Under the pieces are notes generated by a model that saw nothing but the letters and a program-made list of their open reading frames with translations, did no database searches and had not been told where the DNA came from. A stretch of 22,880 nucleotides of DNA, taken from the NCBI GenBank assembly GCA_018398765.1, contig JAHBMJ010002090.1:1-22880 (forward strand), in the 5' to 3' direction. The stretch is from Chromera velia. Its lineage: Eukaryota > Sar > Chromeraceae. Both the position numbers and the translations under genes were made by a program. This document shows positions 9,195-17,566 of this stretch, in pieces; position 1 is the first letter of the stretch; each line of letters opens with the position of its first letter.

Positions 9195-9256
9195 TCTAAA
9201 GAAAGAAAGAAATATTAAATAAATAAAGAAAAAAAGAAAGAAAGAAAGAAAGAAAA
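9195..9256 (+). repeat. AAAG microsatellite
   Basis: GAAAGAAAG runs, interrupted by an AATA-rich patch, continue to the pure array at about 9230-9256. Confidence 0.85.
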
Positions 9257-9540
9257 GTAGCCCAAGTTCCCATTGTTTGAAGTTTTACAGTGCATAACTT
9301 AGCTAAATTTATTATTTTTTTTATTTTACTACATATAGTGGCGTTAACTATAATGTAGGAATAGATCGAGGAACGATCTGAATAGTTACGGTAAAATTAG
9401 TTACATAAAAAACAAAACTTCACATTTTGTTGAAATGGGTCTATATATATCTTACATTTAAAACACACCTTTAAGATTTTAAGGCTTATAGTCCCAAGCG
9501 CGTGGCCTTCATTCAATGATTATATGCACGATGCACGTCA

Positions 9541-9762
9541 ATCGCAGCACGTATATACGTGCATGGATGCATGCGGCTGCGATTCATGCATGCACATGCA
9601 TGCATGCATTATTGAATTAATTATCGATATAATTAATTGCATGCATTCATGCTGCATGTATATATGTACTTACAATTGAGCATATATATATATAATGTAT
9701 GAAGTGAAGTTATATATACACGTATATACACCAGCCTCTTAGTTGTAAGAGACTTCACTTCA
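9541..9762. repeat. Cluster of nested palindromes
   Basis: GCACGTATATACGTGC (9547-9562) is a perfect 16-bp palindrome inside 8-bp arms ATCGCAGC / GCTGCGAT (9541-9548, 9576-9583). Next come TGCATGCA runs and a near-palindrome centred on ATCGAT (about 9610-9640). Then 11-bp arms TGAAGTGAAGT / ACTTCACTTCA (9700-9710, 9752-9762) enclose a smaller TATATA hairpin. Confidence 0.7.
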
Positions 9763-10640
9763 ATGACTTCCCAACCTTGACTTTACTTAACTTCATTTCA
9801 CTTTAGTATATATAACACGTACGTAACTTCACCACTAGAGACAGCTCTACCCACGCCACCCGTGTAACAACCACCAGTAAGTTTACTGACACATTGTCAA
9901 TCAAGTAGCCCAGCTCCTGGCCAATAGCCAATCCATCCCTTCTTTCTTAGCTTGAGAGGGGGGCCTGAAAAAGCTTGGAGTCTACCTCCAAAGATCCTGG
10001 GCCTTCCCCCAAAACCAGGAAGAGGAGGGAGAAGAGGAGCTGGGCCATCAAAAGGGGGGAGAAGAGGAAGCAAAGGTGGGGGACTTCAAAACCGTTGAAA
10101 ACAGGGGAATAGGAAGGATAGATTGAGATTATTACGTCAGTCTCGAGATCTACTGAATCAGATCAACACTAAAACTCGCTATCATTTCTACTATACGACT
10201 TCAGCAAATGTTTAAGTTTCAAATGAATCGAATCAACCCTCAATTGCTACAGTGACTTAAAGAACGATTGATTAGGCTCTATTAAACTTATGACTATAAC
10301 TATGATATACCGTTGTTATCTATATCCAGAGTTAAACATTATATGAACAACGATTGCTGTATGGAATTCATGTTTCTAAATTAGTTATGAATCAGTTTAC
10401 AATCAGTTGATGCAACTTTATAGTTAACGCTTGTTGTTCAGGTGCTTTCCTAGTACCTATATACCTAAGAATAACTTTGCATAAATTATGCCCTTAACCG
10501 TAACATTTATATTTCAGCTTATATTACGCATGCATCCCGGCAGTGACTTATGCGATAATGGACCCTATTTGGGGCTCTCAGATAGTAAAAAAATTAAAAA
10601 CACTTTATATAGTAAAATTAAGCCTATATATAGTATAATT

Positions 10641-10762
10641 ATAACTTTTCTAACACTTTTAAAGGTTTTTTACACATTCTAGTAGCTTGTTTAAAAGTTT
10701 ATATATTTGCCTTAAAAAAGCTTTAAAAAGGCTTCCTAACTATAGGTGCAACATAGACGGGG
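10641..10762 (+). repeat. Dispersed repeat, uninterrupted copy
   Basis: This segment (TAACACTTTTAAAGGTTTTTTA, then AGCTTGTTTAAAAG, TATATATTTGCCTT and GCAACATAGAC, with small gaps between blocks) is the reverse complement of sequence that in the other copy is split into 12972-13051 and 17492-17524 by the Copia-type element. It is therefore the empty-site version. Confidence 0.75.
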
Positions 10763-10796
10763 GTAGGTCCCTTGGAGCGCAGAGGGACTTCCTTAG

Positions 10797-10821
10797 ATTG
10801 CCAGTGCCTGAGACTGGCAAT
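10797..10821. repeat. Hairpin, 9-bp arms
   Basis: ATTGCCAGT and its exact complement ACTGGCAAT flank a 7-base loop. A smaller GTCCCT/AGGGAC inverted repeat lies just left, at 10767-10788. Confidence 0.65.
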
Positions 10822-10966
10822 ACATAAGATTAACAGATAGAAAACAATGATGCAGATGATGAAAACAATGCACAGCTTATATCTCTTGGCATTGCGGGGT
10901 TACTAGCAATAGATAATGTGCTTAACGGGGCACTGCATAGTAGACAGAGACAGGGTTGCTTTTTTA

Positions 10967-11048
10967 TCCGGTAACGACCCCTCTGTACCGGTAATTACCA
11001 GATTACCGGTAATTGACTCCAATTACCAAGCTTTGCCGGGGAAAAAAT
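10967..11048 (+). repeat. ACCGGTAAT-rich repeat, left copy
   Basis: Direct repeat partner of 12661-12736. The core is TACCGGTAATTACCAGATTACCGG, broken by small differences, followed by a second ACCGGTAAT region and CCGGGGAAAAAAT. The motif is itself partly palindromic. Confidence 0.6.
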
Positions 11049-11274
11049 GAGAAAAAAATTAAGCCTCAAAAAAAAAAAAAACTCGCCTGCGGTGCAACCC
11101 GGCGCAACCCCCAATCTACAGTTTTTCACACTTGTTTTAACGTTTTTGACACTTAAAAATCAAGTTAGGATTTAAACAAAAATTTAAAATATCTGTTTGC
11201 CTAATTGTTTGACTTTGTGCCTATCTGTCAGTGTCTGACTGCCTTTTGAATCTCGGCGTCTCTGTCTGCCTTAT

Positions 11275-11926
11275 CTTAGTTTCAGCTTCTCTGATATCTG
11301 TGCCTGCCTCATTGTCTTCCAAATCTCAGCATGTGTACCTGCCTTATGCTTACTTTTGTCTTTGCCATTCTGTGCATTTAATTTAATTAATTTTACGTCT
11401 GTTGAGGCTAGTCAAGGCATACTAGCTGTTCTTTTTAAGACTCATACACGTTTGTGTTTGATCGACTGCCAATAGAGGTGTATGATACTGGGAGGAGGGT
11501 GGTGTACAACGCTACGAGAGCTGAGGGTGGATGCCCCCCCCCCCGGTGTGATTCAAAATGAGGTCATCTGAAAACGCCGGACTATGGATGGCAGAGGGAT
11601 CTTAATTTCAGCTTCTCTGATATCTGTGCCTGCCTCATTGTCTTCCAAATCTCAGCATGTGTACCTGCTTTACGCTTACTTTTGTCTTTGCCATTCTGTG
11701 CATTTAATTTAATTAATTTTACGTCTATCGAGGCTAGTCAAGGCATACTAGCTGTTCTTTTTAAGACTCATACACGTTTGTGTTTGATCGACTGCCAATA
11801 GAGGTGTATGACACTGGGGGGAGGGTGGTGTACAACGCTACGAGAGCTGAGGGTGGATGCCCCCCCCCCGGTGTGATTCAAAATGAGGTCATCTGAAAAC
11901 GCCGGACTATGGATGGCAGAGGGGTG
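11275..11926 (+). repeat. Tandem duplication, two 326-bp units
   Basis: Units 11275-11600 and 11601-11926 are nearly identical, differing at a few substitutions and one base in a C run (11 versus 10 C). Each carries TTTAATTTAATTAATTTTACG and a GGATGC-C(n)-GGTGT motif. No ORF. The high identity implies a recent duplication. Confidence 0.9.
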
Positions 11927-12660
11927 TGAGGCATAATGGTGGACAAAAAAAACTCCTAACTTCTCAGCTATACAATATCCTAAAATCTTTTCAACTATCT
12001 AAGACTATCTTAAAACTCAAAAACACTAATATATCTTAAACTAATATATCTTATGGGCGGTGAAATTAATTTTGAACATTGAAGATAGGTTGTGCGGTTT
12101 GAGTTCCAAAGATAGTCCGCATAATTTTGAGAGACTTTCCCCGGTTTGCACACACAAAACATGTTATTGTATTATTATAGAGCATCGCTACATGTATGGG
12201 CCTCTAAGAAAAAAAATGCTTGATGCATGCATGCATTAAAAAGCTGAACGTCTGACTTAGCCTCGGTGGGCAACTCCGCATGGGCACCAGAGGGGGGTAT
12301 CCCTTCTCGCACGGGCCGGTAGCAGCGGACACCGGGGGGGGCGGTGTCCGGCGTATCGGGCGCGAAGCGCCCGATGCCTGTCCCGCCATCCACGGGCATA
12401 ACGGAGCAAGCTTGGATGCTCCCCCCCCCCTGGTGTCCTAATAGGAGGATACACCTCTATGACTGCCATCTTGATGAATCTTATGTACTATTAATTCTGG
12501 TCGGACCTGGACAACTTGTACATCTAGGTTGCACTCACATAGCTAGTGACATAGCTAGTGCCCATCTAGATCTATCTGGTTTGCCGAACTTGCCGTTAGC
12601 TAGTCTTACTAGCCTAAAAAGCTTAGATTAACTATAGTGACTATTGGTACTAGTGACTCT
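11927..12660. other. Intergenic, no gene seen
   Basis: Besides the twin hairpins and a third GGATGCT-C10-TGGTGT motif (12414-12436) resembling that of the tandem duplication, I see no coding signal. The frames around 12200-12470 come from the GC-rich patch and match nothing I recognise. Confidence 0.45.
12326..12375. repeat. Two adjacent GC-rich hairpins
   Basis: CGGACACC (12326-12333) pairs with GGTGTCCG (12343-12350) over a G-run loop. Then ATCGGGCGC (12355-12363) pairs with GCGCCCGAT (12367-12375) over GAA. Both stems are perfect. Confidence 0.75.
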
Positions 12661-12736
12661 ACCGGTCGCTGGCAACTCTACCGGCAATTACCGGTTGACC
12701 GGTAATCAGTTTGCTTTACCACCGAAAAAATTGGTA
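12661..12736 (+). repeat. ACCGGTAAT-rich repeat, right copy
   Basis: Direct repeat partner of 10967-11048, in the same orientation, about 1.7 kb away. The best-matching 30 bases agree at about 26 positions. Confidence 0.55.
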
Positions 12737-12971
12737 ATCCTGGACAGAGAGATCTGAGGGGGTGAATGGGGGTGCCGAGTGGAGCGGTAGGTGGCGGCGG
12801 GGCCTCAGCATCAATGCGAGGGCTGAGCGTGCAATTCTGAAGGCTCACTAGATCTACGCATACAATTCTGTGCACCAAATGTTTGATAGATGCTGATGTT
12901 TTTATGGAAATACCCCTAGCTAGCCTACATTTTTATCTTATGATGATTGCCACTTCCATGCGCTTCCATGA

Positions 12972-13051
12972 TGTGTATGTTGCCCCCATAGTTGGGAGAC
13001 CTTTTTAAAGGCAAATATATAATTTTTTAAACAAGCTAGAACATGTAAAAA
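12972..13051 (-). repeat. Dispersed repeat, interrupted copy, left half
   Basis: Reverse complement of about 10670-10762. It continues at 17492-17524 on the other side of the Copia-type insertion. Confidence 0.7.
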
Positions 13052-13364
13052 AGAAAGAGCTAGACACTGCTTATCTAGGGGCGCCTTTGCCCTTGAGCGC
13101 ACACAGCACTTATAGGTTTTCGTTTTCAGAAGGTATGTGAAGCAAGCCTACTTCACTTCCAACTATCAATCAAGTCTCTGACTTATCTGACTCCATCATT
13201 CTATATCGTCGAATTACTGTTTACATGCATTTACGTACATGCAATTAATTCTGCATGCATTGAATCAGATCTGCAAGATGCGTACGTGCTCGGTCATGGC
13301 TCTCTGGAGGCGCGCTGTGCAGCGGGACCGGTTGGCCGGTGCCGGCCCGCTTGCATGTTCTGCT
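13052..13364 (-). repeat. 3' LTR (313 bp) of the Copia-type element
   Basis: Direct repeat of 17179-17491. It is bordered on the inside by CACCCCCCC (polypurine tract on the minus strand) and on the outside by the AAAAA target duplication. Confidence 0.9.
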
Positions 13365-13376
13365 CACCCCCCCATC
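13365..13376 (-). promoter_or_regulatory. Polypurine tract of the Copia-type element
   Basis: On the minus strand GATGGGGGGGTG directly precedes the 3' LTR start AGCAGAAC. Confidence 0.65.
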
Positions 13377-13485
13377 TTGCAAAGATCTATGTCTTTCTTC
13401 TGTCATCCTTGTTCTGTCATTTATTCTTCTCTGCTTATGAAAATTCTTTCCCAGGCCAACACGGCTTAGTCAGCGCGTTGGCCAT

Positions 13486-13854
13486 CTAGACCTCTCTCCT
13501 GCACCAAGTCACTGACCCTCTGGTCCATCCGAGTTCCTGTATGATGAAATCAAGCATCCCCTGTGAGGTACCGTCTGCTGCTATGCCCGTCCTCAACTGT
13601 TCAAAGAATGAGTTGCAATCAGTAAAGAATTGTACTTTCGGTTCCTGACCCCACAGGTGGGTTGCGAGTGTCTTTAAACGGGGAAGATGCTTGATGACGC
13701 TTTCGAAGCTAGTTGCTTCTGCTGCTGTGCTACTCCCATGTTTGTGGTTGTGGCGTTCAGTGTGCCATGCTATGATGTTTTGCCATGGGTTGGCTTCCTG
13801 CATTGCTGTCTCTGGAGTCCATCCTTCTTCAACCAAGAATATCAGCCAACCCAA
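13486..13854 (-). pseudogene. RNase H region (Copia-type fossil)
   Basis: The motifs NIIAWHTERHNHKHGSSTAAE and FFTDCNSFFEQL are those of the C-terminal RNase H of Copia polyproteins: the Glu of SSTAAE and the Asp of TDCNS are the usual catalytic positions. Downstream of the reverse transcriptase, before the 3' LTR. Broken. Confidence 0.75.
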
Positions 13855-13872
13855 CCTTCCACTGTAGGTCGT

Positions 13873-15700
13873 TCAGGAGTAGGAGCTGTCACCTAGCATA
13901 GCTAGCATGACTCTCTTAAATCGTTTCAGTGCCCGCAGATGGATCGGCTCTTTCTTCTCCTTTAGCATTTCTAGGACCCTGACTGCTGCTCTGACAACTC
14001 TCCTGCATGGTCGGGTGGAGTGGCAACTGAGCTCATCTGCCCAGACACGTCTGGAGGGTCGTGTGCGCACCATCCAATGCAACACACCATTGATACTCCG
14101 CATGAGCGGCTCCAATCCCCCTTCCTTCTCCATTTCGGTTACGGGTTCGAGTTCTATGGCTTTCACTTCCCCCTTCTTTCTCTTTTCTCCGATCGTTCTC
14201 CAAAGGGCATCTGTGTTAACCCCCCTGCTGTATAAGTTCTGAGACACCTCCACTGTCTCATTGAAGAAAGAGAAGTCCATGCCGGCATATTTGATGCTGG
14301 CATCAGAGGAAAGTTTGGAGAGGTGTCCCCATTCAAACCTGCTTCTGAGAAATATAATTTCTTCTGCGGTCTCTTTCCAACCTCTCCTTACCCCAAGTAC
14401 ATCATCAATCCAATTGATTTGGACATCCACAGCGGGCTCACCTGCCTCACCTCTTTTGACTGCCACCCCTGTCTCTACTCGTTCATATCCTGCCTCACCC
14501 TGGACTCCTGCAAGGCTTTTGTTAAAGATGTTGCCTGAGCAGGGCATCCCGTAGAGTCCCTTTTCCACCAATCGAAGCTTCCCCGGCTTGATTTCGAGGG
14601 CTGCTTTTCTGAGGGTCTCGTAGTCCCTGTCGTTCATGTCTTCATATGAGTTCTTGGCTAGAATGTGCGGCAGCCAATCGGGAATGATGACTGCGGCTCT
14701 CTTGTCATTCTTGTGAGGGGCAGTGAGGAACGCTCCAGAGATGTCCCCCACAAAACGAGAGAGACAGAAAGTTAAAGAGAAAATGCAGAACATAAGAATT
14801 GCCCAGATAGAAGGTGTTCCCACATAAGTGTCAACCGCTCTTTTGTCTATGAAACCCTTTCCAAAGCATCTTGCTTTTGGCTTTCTGTTCTTTGGCCTTG
14901 CCTGTCTCGGTTTGTTCTCTTTCATCCTTCCTTTCCTGCCCTTGTACTTACGAGGCTGCTACGCCTCTCTGTCTCCCTGAGAACCGTCTGCCTGTCGTCC
15001 TGACTGCCGATCAATTCCTGCCTTCCGTTCCTTCTGCCTGTTCTCTTCCTTTTCTTTCTCTGCCTGCTTGGTTTCTTTCTCTTTCCAAGTGAGTCTCCAA
15101 CCCATGCGCATAACAGAGTCCATTTCCTTTCTGTCGACCACCCTACCCAACACTCCCTTACCTATAATGTTTTTCAGCCACTCGTCTCTGCATGCCTCAT
15201 CGAAGTCTCCCCTCTTGACCTCTTCCGGAAGCGCAGGGGTTTGCGTGGATCCCTGCTTGAAATCGTCAAGGACTGTGATAGGATGCTCGGAGTCCGGTCC
15301 TAGGTAGAAGCAGTCGTGGGGAGGAGCAAGAAAGAAGACGTTGTCTATAGGAGGCTCATCTCCAAGGTCTGCCCCCGGAGGCCCCCCATCCTGTTCTTGT
15401 TTGTTGTTTCCACCCAACTGCCCTCCTGTCAGGGCATCGGGTGCGAAGAAGTTCTCTCCGAAGAGAGAATCCTCATCATCACTGTGTTTTGGTTCGTGGT
15501 CTCTCCCATCAGGTGACTCGTCCCTTCCCTCTCTGTCTCCATCTCCCTCTCCCTGAGCAGGTTGGCCTACTCCAGACAACCATTCCCCCCAGCTCTCTCT
15601 CCCATCCTATGGGTGCCGTGGTGCATGAATCGATGTGCATCCGACGGCGTGCAGCAAGTCTGTGTTGACTGACCGATACTGACTTGTCTGGGGGTCTCGT
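13873..15700 (-). pseudogene. pol region: protease-like and reverse transcriptase (Copia-type fossil)
   Basis: A possible aspartic-protease active site (HIDSCTT) lies near 15630. An acidic linker follows. The start of an RVT_2 domain, with DEACRDEWLKNIIGKGVLG and GWRLTWKEK, is near 15080-15210. Palm and finger motifs follow in order: GDISGAFL near 14745, LYGMPCSGN near 14545, WIDDVLG (equivalent of YVDD) near 14410, KYAGMDF near 14280. These identify a Copia-class reverse transcriptase with good confidence; the protease call is weak. Plus-strand frames here are shadows. Broken. Confidence 0.8.
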
Positions 15701-16164
15701 ATCGTCTCCAGTGGAGTCCACCATGCAGGCGTGGTGCTCCTTCACGTCGACAAAGAATGGTTGGGGCGCACCATCCCTCATCCGGAATGTCGTGTGAGAT
15801 GTCTGCTAGGATGTCTGTCGAATTCCTTCCTCCACACCCTGCCAATACCAAAGAGACAGAGAGAAGGGAGATGAGTGAGGAAGCACAGACATACACATAT
15901 TATTTCGAAAACACTCAAGAAGGTGGCCTGCCTTCTGAGAACCTTTTCCAGACTGGAAACGATGTCCCGCAAGTCTGCTGACCTCATATTGGTCAGGTGT
16001 GCACCCTTGACTATTCTTCTCATGTTGAGCGTAGTAGGCTGCCTTGCCATCGAATCGTCCGGGGCCACCACCTCGAGCAGCTTGCATCCCTCCACGTCCC
16101 CTCTGTGAATGGGGGCCTCCTCTGCCTCTGGAGTTAGATGTGGATGCTTGGGGGGTGTTTGCAG

Positions 16165-17158
16165 TGTCCCCCTTCTTCCTGCACACGCGTGGCCTGTGTC
16201 CGTATTTCCTACAGATCTCGCACGTGTACGTCTTCCCCGGACAATCATTCTTCTCAAGCCATTCTGGGTCATACCCCCCTGCTCTGCCACACTTTGGGCA
16301 ATCGTTTGGGTTCACTTCTTGGCCTCTCTCTTGCCCCCCATAACCTCCTCCTTGACCTGCCCCTGAACTGCCTCTTCCCCGCCCTCTGCCTCTATTCCTC
16401 CCCCTCGGAGGGAACCCAGCGCCACTGACAAAGGCAGCCTCCTGCTTGATGACTGCACTGCAGCTTTCTTCATCTGAGTGATGTTGTTGGTGGTGGCGGT
16501 CTGCCAGGCAGGCGAACCTCCTGCTGGTTCCGTGATAATGTTGGTTTGGGTCTTGCCTGCGAGCTTCTTTGCCTCCGCAATCAATTTCCCGTAGTCGGAC
16601 AGATCGTCTTCATCCCAATCTGTCCCCAACATCCTCTGGTTGTAGGTAAGGAAACAAGCAAACACAACTTCCCCTCTCAGGGAATTAGGAACGTCCTTCT
16701 CTCCCTTTGAGTCCTTCATCTCCTTCTCTAGTACCTCGAAGAAGTCGACAAAAAGTTGAAACGATACGAAAATTAATCTCGGCCGTTATCCGCAAGTACA
16801 CGCCATTCACGCGCATTCTTTTTGGATTTGGCCTTCGCAGTTTCTTCACGGAGCTGTTTGACTTTGTCTAAAAGGGCATCCCTATACTTGGCCCAATCTA
16901 TCTTCAGGGTGCCAGCATGTCGGAACGTCGTATCATGGGAGTCATTCTTTTGATCGAAAAGATGTTGGATGGACTTTCCAACAATTGGATGCTTATGAGT
17001 TGCCGAGTAAATTCTGCTTGCTGCCATTGTGTAATATTCTTATCAGAGGCACCGAAGAGCTTTTCTGCCCCTTCTGTTTTCGACATGCACTGATCCCACC
17101 AGGGCTTGAAGGCCTGGTCATTCTGTAGAACCGGAAACGGCGATCCCGACTCACTCAT
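16165..17158 (-). pseudogene. gag region with zinc knuckle (Copia-type fossil)
   Basis: The reading starts 20 bases past the primer-binding site (MSESGSPFPVLQNDQAFKPW). It shows the Trp-rich and helical character of Copia capsid proteins, including WQQAEFTRQLI. Near 16165-16300 it has a nucleocapsid-type Cys region (CPKCGRAGGYDPEW, then CEICRKYGHRPRVC, the latter a CX2CX4HX4C knuckle). This part packages RNA in the family. Broken. Confidence 0.7.
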
Positions 17159-17166
17159 TCTCTCAC

Positions 17167-17179
17167 TGGGTTGTTACCA
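17167..17179 (-). promoter_or_regulatory. Primer-binding site of the Copia-type element
   Basis: On the minus strand TGGTAACAACCCA follows the LTR end. It starts TGG, as required to pair with a tRNA CCA end. It is not the usual initiator-Met sequence, and I do not assign the tRNA. Confidence 0.55.
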
Positions 17180-17491
17180 GAAAGAGCTAAACACTGCTTG
17201 TTTAGGGGCGCCTTTGCCCGTGAGCGCACACAGCACTTATACGTGTTCGTTTTCAGAAGGTGTGTGAAGCAAGGCTACTTCACTTCCAACCATCAATCAA
17301 GTCTCTGACTTATCTGACTCCATCATTCTGTATCGTCGAATTACTGTTTACATGCATTTACGTACATGCAATTAATTCTGCATGCATTGAATCAGATCTG
17401 CAAGATGCGTACGTGCTCGGTCATGGCTCTCTGGAGGCGCGCTGTGCAGCAAGACCGGTTGGCCAGTGCTGGCCCGCTTGCACGTTCTGCT
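17179..17491 (-). repeat. 5' LTR (313 bp) of the Copia-type element
   Basis: Direct repeat of 13052-13364. It borders the primer-binding site on the inside and AAAAA on the outside. Promoter and polyadenylation signals should lie in it, but I cannot place them. Confidence 0.9.
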
Positions 17492-17524
17492 AAAAAACCT
17501 TTAAAAGTGTTAAGAAAGTCATAA
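17492..17524 (-). repeat. Dispersed repeat, interrupted copy, right half
   Basis: AAAAAACCTTTTAAAAG-like sequence, the reverse complement of 10641-10673, directly beyond the 5' LTR. It contains one copy of the AAAAA target duplication. Confidence 0.65.
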
Positions 17525-17566
17525 CTTGCTTTTTCTGAGAAGACACAGTTTCCCCCCCCTCCTCCT

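Larger units (their letters stand above)
7969..10640. other. AT-rich intergenic DNA with palindromes and simple repeats
   Basis: No protein-like frame is visible. Contents listed separately: palindrome 8069-8094, a 33-35-bp tandem array, an AAAG microsatellite, and a cluster of palindromes at 9541-9762. The stretch 9850-10110 is less AT-rich and holds a purine-rich patch (10015-10085). The rest is featureless to me. Confidence 0.5.
13052..17491 (-). mobile_element. Copia-type LTR retrotransposon fossil
   Basis: LTRs 13052-13364 and 17179-17491 are 313 bp each and differ at about 15 sites (about 95% identity). They are flanked by the 5-bp duplication AAAAA (13047-13051, 17492-17496). Order on the minus strand: 5' LTR, primer-binding site, gag with zinc knuckle, a protease-like segment, Copia-type (RVT_2) reverse transcriptase, RNase H, a polypurine tract, then 3' LTR. 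Reverse transcriptase before RNase H, with motifs such as GDISGAFL, LYGMPCSGN and WIDDVLG, is Copia style. The LTRs start AGCAGAAC and end CTTTCT, not TG...CA. The copy is broken, with several breaks, and is of moderate age judging by LTR divergence. Confidence 0.9.

Noticed and set aside
13687-16428. Numerous plus-strand frames across the Copia-type element
   Set aside because: They lie opposite the clearly recognised minus-strand reverse transcriptase, RNase H and zinc-knuckle regions and are Pro/Ser/Leu shadows.
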